A stretch of DNA of 64,000 nt from Flammula alnicola (Eukaryota; Basidiomycota; Agaricomycetes; Agaricales; Strophariaceae), in assembly GCA_015499995.1 (NCBI GenBank), contig JADNRV010000047.1:1-64000 (forward strand). Reading direction: 5' to 3'. The translations under genes and the position numbers were made by a program. The first letter of the stretch is position 1. Every line of letters starts with the position of its first letter. Positions 53,881-64,000 of this stretch are shown here, piece after piece. Under the pieces are notes generated by a model that saw nothing but the letters and a program-made list of their open reading frames with translations, searched no databases and was not told the origin of the DNA.

Positions 53881-56838
53881 AGACCGTTGGAAGGGCCAAC
53901 TGTGAGTGAGTCCTTTAGCTGCGAGGACAGGTCAGACCCCCAAAGCATCCACGGGCAACTCCTGCAAAAAAACTTTCCTTCAATGTGGCGCTTGGCGATG
54001 ATTAGACATAATGCATAGCGGCCTAATAGCGTGAACTTTTGTGCGGCAGTTTTGAGCTTTTCCCGTGGGAAGATCCTCCATCGCTCCCTCCCGCTTACTA
54101 ATACCATGTACACCAGTCCAACGACTCGGGTGCATCCTTCGCCAGCTACTTAGTAGCTGGGGATCGATGTCGATGATCTCTTTCGTTCTTGCACCCAGGG
54201 CTCAGACCATCCGACCAACTCCTCCTACTCGTTCTCTTGCCGTAACTCACTCAACCTCGCTCCCATCCTTCAATCTGCCCCTCGCCTGCGTCGCTTTCAT
54301 AGTACGTATCCAACTTCCGCAGTTCACACTCTCATTTAACGCTCCTGCCTTAGGTCTACTGAACTATTGATGCACGGTACACCGTGAATCTCGGCGCACG
54401 CGCTCGTCCTGGATGGTGTTGAGTTAGGAGCAGAATAAAGGGACACGAGCCCAGAAACAAAGACGTACATCTATGGTCGCGCACCCAGCCGTCTATGTTG
54501 ATCCCTATCTCCTCCCTGGCTCCTCGTCCAGCTGTACATCTACACTCTCGCATCACCCAAAGTCAACCCTCCTACCTCCATCTTCGAGACCTCAACATCC
54601 CATCTTTTCCGCGTCCTGTACCGCAGCAAGTCTTCCATAACCCTCTCACTACCCACTCGCCATCCTCCCAGCGTACCTCTGCCACGTCGTGGACTTGTGC
54701 TTGCCGAAACCCACGTCTTTCGCAGGTCCATATCCCATCCAAGCTTTTTCTATCATGAACGAACTCGGATTTCTCGACTGCTTTTCTCGTTCGTCTCAAT
54801 ACCCAACACGCGGAAAGACGGGAACGCAGCACGCCCTCCGAGTCCACCCGAAGCCGTGTATCTCCATCACTTATTCGTCTAGTACTCGGCTTCGTGCTTT
54901 CGCCGAGATGCTGAATGCGGGGGCGGCGAATCTTGGCAAGGTCTTCGTGCGCTGAGCACAAAGGACGTGGACGCTGGATGGTGCTCGGTCTGTACAGTCA
55001 GTCGGCGGACTCGGTTTTTCAATTCGATTTCCCGGCTATTTGCGATTATGGCAGAAAGAGCGAGGAGAGGATAGAAGGAGCCGATCTTGCGTGAGAGAGG
55101 CCGTGCCCGACTGGGTTTTGGGGGTGATTGACGGGATGGTGTCCCTCGTTCAAGCTTCAGCGCTCAGCATTCGATGCTTGCCCCTTCTTTTCTGCCGTCC
55201 TCATCAGTCAGCCGTCGTTGACTAAATCTCCCATATTCATTTTGGCGTGTTCTGAGGGATATATTCGCCGCATTTTATGTCAAGCGAAGGATCAGGATTT
55301 CAGGTGCATTCGGATGCTCCAACGAGAATTTCGTTGGGATGGATGCATAGAGGATATCTCAGGACCTTTCGAGTATGTCGTGTGCATGCTCCTTTCGCCT
55401 TATGTGGTACATCTTTGCCTGGGTATCAATTCGGTATATTGATCCCTCTCTCTGCCAGGCTCAAACTTTGTGAACGAAGCACACATGTCTTTTTTCGAGA
55501 CTCAGGCGACCAGCGCTGCAACCCCAGTTCATATAGCAGCCTAGTCCTAGGGCTATCTCTGTCTCAGCCTCGTCTTTATCTTTGTCTGTCTTTCTGGTGT
55601 CCTCGTTTCATCTCGGCTTTTCGTGCCAGGAGGTGCAGCTCGGAACGTCAAGGAGCTCCAACTTGTTCACGGGGCTGGTCACTCGTTGGTCTCCGTCGTC
55701 TCCGCCATGTACCATGTGAGCTCATTTGCACGTATTAAGAACTCTTCCTCATGAACACATGTAGCGGGAAGTTGAACTAGCAGGAATGCGTCGATGACGC
55801 CACATGTGTGCGGTGCCGACACGGGCTTCGGTAGAGGAATTGGTCCAATAGGTGAGATATATTTATATGTGCTTCCCAGAAAGGCTGAACGTTCTTTGGC
55901 TATATAACTGGATGGATAACACTGACGACAGCTATCGGACGGCGTTACCCCGCCAGACCAACCGTATGCATGCTTCAACCGCAACTTCCGACCTTCCATA
56001 TAGATTCATTTTACCCTGTGGTACTCCCGTTCCTTTTCCGCTCTGCATGCTCAAGAGTTCGAACGACAGCCCAGCCGTTGACGGCGCATTCTATCAATAG
56101 GACTCGTGCGTATGTGCTGCCTATAATGACAATATTTTAAAATAGGTTGATAGAAGGTCAAGGTCTAAGAAGTATGCTTAACCCGTGATTCCTTCTTGGC
56201 ATGCGGCGAAAGGAGCTGCTACATGCACATCCGTTGGAGAAACAGATATGTCGAGATGGATGGGTTGCCAATCCGCATGTACATATGTATTTTGCGCCCG
56301 TAACTTGGTTGACAAATGGCGCACTGCGAGCGCAATAGAACCGCACTGGCGATCCCACTGGCAATGTGATCGCCACACTCGGCATGGTGGCCAACAACGG
56401 GAATATGACCAAAAACACTCGAGCGTCATAAGACTGGGAGAGGGCAACTAGAGCCATATGGCCAAGACTTCTTGCGGCTCGTCGGAGGGCAGAGTCAAAA
56501 GAAAAATCTCGCTGTCTCCGCCAGCGCATCGTATTTCTGTTCTTCTTCGCAGAAGTTCGGAGCAACCCTTTCAGCGAAATTTAGCCGTCAAAGGCCGTCA
56601 GGCTTGTTTATGACGGAAAACGGCAATTAATCAGGTATTTCGGAGTGAGGCTTCTGCGAGCTACATCGATAAATAGGCCTGCCTCTGTTCCACCTAAGTT
56701 TTGTTCCGTGTCCCTAGACCCAAACCCAGACGCATCGACTGCCCTACGCTCAAAGTACGTCTAACCTATTCCAGAATCTGAACGTTGATAATACTTGCTT
56801 ATGTTTATACCTCATTTTCACTTCCAGGAAGCACACAC
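53881..56838. other. 3 kb without recognisable gene
   Basis: Several frames of 100-155 codons occur (54572-54961 minus, 55277-55738 plus, 56158-56565 minus). None has motifs, a signal peptide or splice signals that extend it. A GATAAATA box at 56668-56675 probably serves the secreted-protein gene that follows. Confidence 0.4.
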
Positions 56839-57832
56839 ATGTCATTCAAAGCTCTCTCAACATGCGCGTTGCTGGTTATCAGCGCTCTAAGCGCAATAGC
56901 CAGCCCTGTCGAGTTAGATGCTCGAGATGAGGTAGTTAAATTTAGTTTTACTGGACAGTATCATATCTAATTTGCTGGTGTTGAAGGCCGTAACCTACGT
57001 TAACACGCCTGGCGGCCCTCGCCCCCAATCCCAAGTTCATCATGTGCCAGATGGCGCCAGTATCCTTCATACAACCGATGCTGTTCATATTATCTCCGAG
57101 AGCGGTGAAATCCTCCACACAAACGCCATCTCCAATGCTGAGGGTCTGGCTTCTCGCACTATCGGCCAATTCTCTCCCTCACATGTCGTTGAGCCACGCG
57201 CGATAAGCACGGGCTACGTCGCCTACACCTACTTCACAAATAACTCTGTCGCCAACCCTATCTCCTCGTTCTCCTCCTCGTGGACCGTCCCACCCGTTCC
57301 AAAAACGAACCACAATCAATTGCTCTACCTGTTCAGCGCTCTCACTCCCGTTTCCGACGACGCGATCCTACAGCCCGTGCTTCAGTACGGTACCTCTGGC
57401 GCCGGCGGAGGTAACTACTGGGCGACCGCGTCTTGGTATTTGGTTGGGGCCAGCACGTACCACACCACCCTCGTTCCCGTCAGCACAGGCGCCACGATGA
57501 ACGGCGTTCTGACCTTGCAAAAGACATTCGCTACCGCCGGGGGCACCACATACCAGTACAATGCCCAATTCACTCACAGTCCCTACACGACCATCACCGT
57601 CAACACCACCGAGCAGCTGAACTGGGCCTGGGAGGCACTCGAGATCTACTCCGCCCAGGTGACGACGGATTTGCCGACTGGCACGACGCCGTTCAGTAAT
57701 ATCACTATGATGAACCTGAATGGGCAGTACACGCCCTTGGAATGGAGTACGCGCAATGACACCACGGATGGCTTCTCAGCGCAAGTGAAGGTTAATGGCA
57801 GTCCTGCGGGCGAGATTGAAATAGTGTATTAG
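56839..57832 (+). CDS. Secreted beta-sandwich protein (distantly G1-peptidase/conA-like)
   Basis: Exon 56839-56931, intron 56932-56986 (55 nt, GTAGTT...TTGAAG), exon 56987-57832: 312 residues. MSFKALSTCALLVISALSAI followed by ASPVELDARDE is a signal peptide with a short pro-segment. The body has alternating strands with SSSWTVPPVP, LYLFSALTP, DDAILQPVLQYGTSGAGGGN, YWATASWYLVG, QLNWAWEALEIY and several N-glycosylation sites (NNSV, NTTE, NITM, NDTT). WTVP plus the ILQPVLQYG and YWxxASWY blocks recall the eqolisin (G1 peptidase) and conA-like fold. I cannot confirm the catalytic Gln/Glu pair, so protease activity is not claimed. Homologous secreted proteins are frequent in agaricomycetes. Confidence 0.8.
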
Positions 57833-58054
57833 ATCTTAGTTGCCTTATCTTTACAGAAAACAAAACTAGAATATCTTGCTATATCGCGCTTTGCTGGACC
57901 AGAATCTAATCTAAACTTCAAATTTTCGAAAGAAGGCGATGCCAAAACTTGTGTTGGATGCCAATAAAAGCAAGCCAAAATAAGGGATACATGCATGGGC
58001 ATGGCTCAATTGGCTTTCATCGTACGTGCTCCAATGAATGGAAAATACTCGGTT
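57833..58054. other. 3' flank of the secreted-protein gene
   Basis: Non-coding; nothing recognised. Confidence 0.4.
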
Positions 58055-58702
58055 CTAAAGTGGCGGAAACTCGATTACTTGTAGCTGACTTCCCTTCTTA
58101 AAACCATTACTTGACGAAACGGATGTCTGTGCAGTGTCGTTGCATTGTGTTCGAGGTACAACGAAGAACCCACGCAGGTAATATTTTTTGTGCTCTTCGT
58201 TCCAAGGTACCTCGTTATGAATGTCGAAAAAGGGAATAGCTTTTGTCATATCTCGGAGGTTTAAGCCAAGTTCTAAGAATAAGCCTGTCTTATTTCCGCG
58301 CCTTGGCGCTGCATGAGCCATAGTCATGAGAAACATCATCCTTTTATTGCCTGTAATTAAAGAATCAACGAATACTTGACATATTAATAGCGTCAACTGG
58401 TACCTGCAAATGTCAGATATTCCCCCTCCCGCGGACCGGCACCGATCATGATCGTTTTTCCTGATAGAGGGAGCTTCGCAGCCATCGCTTGACGGAGTGA
58501 AGACGCGGGCCGTAGTGTTAGGAACGAAACACCTCAATATAGTCTGATTGCAGACTCTGGACCACATGATAAAGCAGATATTCGTTGACTCGGTGACAGG
58601 AGACAGAGAGAGAATTGTGGGCCTGGATATGACGCTTCTCGCGTAAATTATATTTGCGAAACCTTTGAATAGACTAAAAAACATTGGGTCGGTTGAGAAC
58701 AT
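58055..58702 (-). CDS. 215-codon open frame of unknown nature (weak)
   Basis: An uninterrupted minus-strand frame, the longest in this stretch, with passages such as GLFLELGLNLRDMTKAIPFF and NEVPWNEEHKKYYLRGFFVV. I recognise no domain. A donor-like GTACCAG lies near 58400 and it may contain short introns, so its true limits are unknown. It could equally be a remnant. Confidence 0.25.
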   Translation of the reverse strand: MFSTDPMFFSLFKGFANIIYARSVISRPTILSLSPVTESTNICFIMWSRVCNQTILRCFVPNTTARVFTPSSDGCEAPSIRKNDHDRCRSAGGGISDICRYQLTLLICQVFVDSLITGNKRMMFLMTMAHAAPRRGNKTGLFLELGLNLRDMTKAIPFFDIHNEVPWNEEHKKYYLRGFFVVPRTQCNDTAQTSVSSSNGFKKGSQLQVIEFPPL

Positions 58703-59648
58703 GTCAGAGGATGCGGTTCATAGGACACATCCAACTCGTCCTTCGACCTTCGAATCTCAACCTCGGGTATTTCTGCAATCGGTACCTTGAAGAGTCACAT
58801 AAAAATTAGTTGTGAGTTGGGACACGTAACTTCAATGTTCCTGCGACACCTACGCCTCGATTATTACTGTTCTCGTTCCCAACGGTCCAAAGCAGATCTT
58901 TGTTTAAGTCTTAATCTACGGCTAGAATTTTATAATTATTCTCAATGTATTACGGGGATCCTCGCCATGTATTCACCATGTCTAGCTGACTCTATAAAGA
59001 ATTCGGCCATGGCGTCTGAATTTCCTCATATCTGTTCGCCCTAAAGTTGATGGTTAAGGCTGGTTAAGAGTTACTCGATAGAGCACTGAAAAGTCCAGCA
59101 TTTGCTGTGACCCACCGCATATTTGAGTATGCCAAAGTCCGCTTTGTTGAACGTCTTCAGCGATAGTCGGTCGTCTGTCGATATTGTGGGATGAAGCAAG
59201 CTTGACGTACCCTAGGTATTGATATTGCTAAGAATCCGGCAAGAGCAAGAATTGAATATTGAAGCTTCAAAGCTTCAGCTTCAAGCTTTGAGGGCCATCT
59301 CGACGCGTCCCGAAAGGGACCAAACACTTATTATCTAATCTAATCTAAGCGCATCCTGGCGCCTTTCCGGCAATAGCCGTACACTCACCTTGCTCGATTA
59401 CCGTCGGTGTTCGTTAATCATTCATGTCGGTCGCAATTCCACAAGACCTCTCTAATCGCTGCTGGCATGCCTGCGCCAAGGAATCTCGAGCCATTGTCGC
59501 TCAGCCAGCTTCAAATGGGCATGCAAGGGTTGAACGGGTTGAACGTTGCTACGTTGACTCGGGCCAGCTTTACGCAGCGCTTTGATTTGCGTCGTTCATG
59601 TTTGTCCAAGCGGGCCAGCTGTCCAGGCAGCGTGGCTCTCAGGGAGTG
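58703..59648. other. Intergenic, no gene recognised
   Basis: Contains short palindromic AAGCTT-rich sequence (59261-59290), and near 59525-59545 a repeated GGGTTGAAC. No supported gene. Confidence 0.4.
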
Positions 59649-59658
59649 TATAAAAATA
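59649..59658 (+). promoter_or_regulatory. TATA-like box
   Basis: TATAAAAATA lies about 115-120 bp upstream of the ATG at 59772 and probably drives the Ser/Pro/Arg-rich gene. Confidence 0.45.
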
Positions 59659-59771
59659 TGCCACACACACATATCTACAATATATAAGGGCTTGGAATAA
59701 TTCAAGTGTCCACTCCCTCTATACATCTTCTCCGAATCTTCTATCCTATAGACTTCGATATATTATACAAC

Positions 59772-60423
59772 ATGCCCTCTAACTACAGTAATAGTCACCC
59801 CAGCATCAACGAACAGCTTCCGTGTCCCCAATTCCCCCACGCACCCCACAGCAAATCAAAGTAGCGGGATACGGCCCAGGTCCTCTCTCGCGTCCTAGCT
59901 CCCCTAGTCCTCTCCGAAAGTCGCGACCAGCATCGCGCCCCGTTACACCTTCAAAGTCTACCCGTCGCTCTAATTCGCTCTCGAGGGTTACTCCCTCTGT
60001 CTCTCTCTCACAAGCTCGTCGTCAGGCACACCCATACTCGAGACCATCTACACCCTTGCCAGGTTCTGATAGCCGCCATAGGGACGACGATGACCTATTC
60101 CCCGATTCACCATCCAAAGACACACCGACGTCTCAGAGGAAAAATCTTGGATTTGGTCGTCCTTATCTCCTTACCTCCACCTCGAAGGGAACAGAGCGTC
60201 ATCCTTCTCCTGTCCCTTCGTACCGAAGCCCTTCTGGTCAATATACTCGGATTTCTGCGAAGTCTGGCATCAGCTCCCGTCATGTTACTCCAGATAAACA
60301 CATCCAGAAAGTGAAGAAAGAATTCGAAGTCGAGCCTGATATTCATCATCGGCGCCCGGAGCACACCATAGTTCATCCAAATCCCAGTCGTAGGGTAGGA
60401 GGAGAATATAGGAAAGTCTGATG
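59772..60423 (+). CDS. Ser/Pro/Arg-rich disordered protein
   Basis: A frame open from about 59822 to the TGA at 60423 encodes about 200 residues dominated by SP, RP and TP pairs (SRPSSPSPLRKSRPASRPVT). Charged patches follow (DDDDLFPDSPSKDTP), with a basic C-terminus (KVKKEFEVEPDIHHRRPEH). The first ATG after a TATA box (59772) is out of frame with it. Joining them needs removal of 29 nt (donor GTAATA at 59788, acceptor AACAG at 59816), giving MPSNYTSVSPIPPRTP. That would be an unusually short intron; a non-ATG start or a frameshift is the alternative. The many SP/TP sites suggest a phosphorylated, unstructured protein. Family unknown. Confidence 0.5.
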
Positions 60424-62264
60424 GGGATTCCGGATCGTGAGTTCTTTTTTTCTCTGTCTACTATAGAAAGGGTCAGTGACTTATAACTGATATGTCTTCT
60501 AATACAGATTTATTGAAATAAGGGTGGCGAAAATACTATTTTTCCCCTCCTCAAGCACTCCTTATTCCGCTGCAGGCAGCATCCGACCGACGCTCCGATT
60601 CACTGTTTACAGAAACTATTTTCGATTCAATGAAGCCACATTCCTTAATCGCCTTCATGGTTTGTATACGATCTTACAATAACATGTACTCTCCTTTACT
60701 TGTTTTCCTTTCAAGCTGCATTGTTAAGTTTTAGAATATATATATTACCTTAATGACCTCTCGTAACATCTTTTGTATCCGATTCTGAAGCCTATCAGGC
60801 CTAATGCATGTCATCTTACATGAAGAATGAACGATGTCCATTGTACCACTTTAAGGGCGGGACCGGGGGAAGCTCTCTCAGAGCGATGAATGCCTCCACC
60901 AACAACATCAGCCGTGCGTGTACGATGTATGCTACAATGCTCCAGATCATCAACAAGAGAGCTGGTGCTTTGGCGCCCCTCGTCCGTGACAGAGACCGAG
61001 AGGTTTATTCCGCCGAAGAAGATATATCACGGCGTTTGAATATTTTTGAGGAAAGTTGCTGCGTTCGACAACCACAATGCCATGGCTGCCGAGTGAGTGC
61101 TTCTGCCGGCTTTCCGGCATCTACCTTATCGATCTCCACCATCAGTTTTTTTTGTATCTCTTCCTCATTCAATGCGACAATAAGTCTTATGGAAATTGAG
61201 CGACGCAGTTGGATTGTGCTTTATAGAGAAAGGCAATTGGCCCGGAACCTGCTCAAATTCAACTCGAATTTGCGACAATAAAGACAGAAACTGGCGCACG
61301 CGGCGCACGCCCGCACGGACCTTCTCGGGAGGTCTCCACGCTGCCTTTTCTCCCAAGCACTAGTTGTTCCCGGGTTCCCTCTTGCTGCTACTTGGCCCTT
61401 AAACCGAGCGACTCATCGTCGTTATAGCGTTGCCTTGGACCCCTTACTGAGCTTTTCTTTCTTCGTGGTGAATTCGTCCCTGTCTCCGCTCCTTGTAGCT
61501 TACCGTATTGCCCGCTGCCTCTGGCTGTTTAGTTCTAGGTTTAATTGTCGCCTTTCTATCCGTCTCTAGGTCGCGTGTTGGTTCTCTTTTGTCGTTGATG
61601 CTTGTACCCTGTTTCTTGTTCAACGTATCTGAGGGAAAATAACAAGGCTTTGCACAATTTGTGGGTGTATGCGCATGGGGACCCACGTACATTCAGAATC
61701 ATTTGTCCGCCAAGTACCTAACAAACGTTGAGTTTCCTTGAAAAAAACAGGTTCTTGTAGGCATCTTCTGAGGATGTACTCGTATGAGTGCTTGGAGAGG
61801 CAGGTGTTCGGGGTACTGTAAGGACGGCCTGCCTTTGCTCGGGTAGATTGTGCAGATTAGATTAGAATGTGGCTGTGCTTGTTCAAACACTGCAGCACGC
61901 GATACCTCCGAGTCACAGCGGTAACCCTACGCGTTCACTGCTCCAACTTTATTCAAGATCAAGATTGCATCTAAATTGTCTTGACGCGATGTTCAATAAC
62001 ACCAAAAACGTTTTTGTCTCTGGAGGCATCTTCACTCATGTCGAGGTGCACCGTTGAACACGTACGCAATCCACTTCCCTGATATTTTTATAACCACTCT
62101 CAGGACATATTGTCGAAACAGAGAAAGTACATTCCGAATCCTACTATCCAAGTCCCTGACCCTCAATCTGTCCTCTCTCCTCCACTCCCTGCGGCCCCAT
62201 CATTTGACGGCTCTTCGATGGGCTCCATGTCTCTCTCGGATTCCCGAGTCATGTTACGCGTGCC
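60424..62264. other. No gene recognised
   Basis: The longest frame (60808-61281, plus, 157 codons) has no motif, and its composition is not clearly coding. The rest is short frames only. Confidence 0.4.
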
Positions 62265-63204
62265 ATGACGCCCGCAATGTCTGATTTCGTGTATTTTCCC
62301 CTACGCTGGACGCTGAAGACACCGAGTTCTGCTTGGCGATCCTGCATACGCCCTTTAGTTGCTATCGTCTGCGGATCACAGGAATCAGTGATCTGTGCCC
62401 GACCTCACCGATCCGTTGAACTCGAGTCGACGACGTTCAGGGCTGTTGTACATGGAAAAGTCCCATTTCTGCGACTGCGCACGTGTCTGTTGGCAGGCAG
62501 CGGCATGTACCTGAGACACTACAGACGAAGAGGGTTGTCAGTGGTGGTGGATTGTGGTGATTGCCCAGAGGTGTCGTTAGGAAAGAGTTTGGGCCATGTG
62601 ATGTGTATGTATGCGCCGAATATGTTGACAGAGGTGGGAGCGAGCTACAGTATATGACGACGAGGAGGTTTATTAGCTCAGGTTTTTTTGGCGCTCCTGG
62701 TTCCTCCTCGTTGTTGTCGACGTCTACATGCGTTCCGCCGGTGGAACCTTCCGTGGACGGGTTTACGTACATGCTGTTACTGCCCTCGCTGCGCTTGCTC
62801 AAGGTTACCCTCGACAATGCGACCGGAACATGCCATTGCTTACTCAGCTCTCTGTGCTCTCCGCATATTTTGGCTGTGCCGGAATTTAGATGGTTCTTCG
62901 AAGTGCACGAGGTCATGATCTTGCAGCTCGAGCTCGGCGTTCATCGGACGTTATCGAGGAGGCGTGGGTTACGGACCCCCCAGGACAGTTCGGGCAGCAC
63001 GACGCGGACGCGGACGACTTCAGGATGCCCCTGAATGCCTGGTGCCCCAACTTTCGAGAGTTCGTTTGCAGCATCCGCGGATGCTGGCAGAGCACGGATT
63101 GGATTGCGCTGCATGTGTTGCTGGCTTCGCATGCGGGGCTGCAGTTTAATCGTGTGGTGGATATGGAGGCTGATTGTAGATATGGACGATGCGCTGCAAA
63201 GTAG
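62265..63204 (+). pseudogene. Possible F-box/LRR-type gene remnant
   Basis: Several plus-strand stretches resemble the leucine-rich C-terminal half of agaricomycete F-box-like proteins: MLLLPSLRLLKVTLDNAT and PEFRWFFEVH (62770-62910), then in another frame NAWCPNFREFVCSIRG and STDWIALHVLLASHAGLQF (63035-63150). The change of frame near 62915 has no splice signals, and no F-box is recognisable upstream. A decayed copy is the simplest reading. Family placement is inference from pattern only. Confidence 0.3.
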
Positions 63205-64000
63205 GAGGGAAGTACTTTACTTTGTGGATGCGGATGAGCGAGAGAAAGGAGAGGATGCGGATGTGGACGACCTGTAGGTAGCGCCTTTCTGCATATACAA
63301 TGTGAGTTCGCTCATCGTGGACACTCTCACATGCTAATCCCTGTTATCGAGACAAGCACTCCAAGAGCATACTTACACAGAAGGTGGACGTGAGCGCCCG
63401 TAGATTCTAGAACTCGGATGCCCACCTCTGCTGGTCACGCGGTCGTCGACAGGTTTCGATCCAGCCCTCGCTCTCGGAATTTCATTCTTAGACTGTATTA
63501 TTCTTGGCATCGAATACGGCGGGATGTGATGTGATGCGAAGTCCCGGTTCACATACAACTCAATAGCAATACATAGATGAAGGATACTATTGCTGGCTCA
63601 TTCAAGGCGTGCATCATCAATGTGTTTGGGACGGCTTCACGAGATGTTTGATTTAGCATGGGCTTAACGACTTCGCGCAGGCCTCCCTGGCGAGGCACGT
63701 CTTGTATCAATCGCCACCGTGCAAGGCTCTGTTTTTTTAGGAGAACATACATACTTTCCAGCTGTCCTAGCAGCACTTGAAGATGGATTTCTGAAGATTC
63801 TCCGCAAAGCTCGGAATTAAAGGAGAATGTGACTTGCCCGATGCGGTGCGCATTATATGTATGACAAAAATAGTCTGATGTGTAGCGAATTCAGAACTCG
63901 GCAAAACCTGAGATGTGCAGAAGACATGATCATCACCGACCTTCTCTGCTTCTATTATCTCTATTGAAGGTTCCATTCCAACGTCCAATCTTCAAAGTCC
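63205..64000. other. No gene recognised
   Basis: Short frames only (60-75 codons) on the minus strand. A gene extending beyond the window edge cannot be excluded. Confidence 0.4.

Noticed and set aside
55277..55738. 153-codon plus-strand frame
   Set aside because: Composition and lack of motifs suggest chance; no signal peptide or splice support.
59261..59290. AAGCTT-rich palindromic string as an attachment site
   Set aside because: Short overlapping palindromes of a simple repeat; nothing else supports integration.
60808..61281. 157-codon plus-strand frame
   Set aside because: No recognisable domain and no supporting signals.

Overview
The window looks like nuclear DNA of an agaricomycete basidiomycete. 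Almost every gene is cut by 50-80 nt introns with GTRNGT-type donors and CAG/TAG acceptors. The protein families also fit: a class II secreted haem peroxidase, a MYND/DUF4470 protein, F-box proteins, a fungal SR-protein kinase and Bub3. All exon models were made by eye from splice signals and reading frame. Where a total divides by three with no internal stop, I treat the model as good.

Left 17 kb: repeat-rich and poor in host genes. It holds decayed Ty1/copia pieces (1-78 and about 1786-2112), a possible LTR (about 2290-3800), and a large minus-strand RecQ-type helicase relic (4367-9194). Several kinds of tandem repeat follow (9360-11030), then a strong foldback (11547-11640). The RecQ relic belongs to the telomere-linked/DUF3505 kind. 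It has a premature stop and a deletion inside the helicase. Between its zinc-finger N-terminus and the helicase lies a segment with an R...K...xxxR...H-x8-Y pattern, which I read as a tyrosine-recombinase domain. A recombinase-helicase fusion suggests a mobile or subtelomeric selfish gene; two telomere-type hexamers sit on its stop codon.

Middle (17-44 kb): ordinary host genes. These are a C2H2 transcription factor (17230-19646, +), a coiled-coil single-pass membrane protein (22007-25107, -), an SRPK kinase (28920-31514, +), an F-box protein (32367-33771, -), the checkpoint protein Bub3 (35227-36650, -), a DUF4470/half-MYND protein (38062-40206, -), a second F-box protein (41645-43397, +) and a truncated secreted/GPI-like protein (44068-44707, -).

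Right part (45-64 kb): a 67-70 bp tandem repeat (45582-45905), an intron-containing tRNA-Glu (47090-47177) with a 648 bp TA-flanked inverted-repeat transposon four bases downstream of it, and a class II peroxidase (49919-51441, -). The peroxidase has a Glu/Ser/Asp version of the Mn site and no catalytic Trp. Then come a secreted protein related at a distance to G1/conA-fold proteins (56839-57832, +), a Ser/Pro/Arg-rich protein (59772-60423, +) and fragments of what may be an F-box/LRR gene near 62-63 kb. The genes do not form one pathway. The peroxidase and the secreted protein suggest a saprotrophic, litter- or wood-decaying life style.
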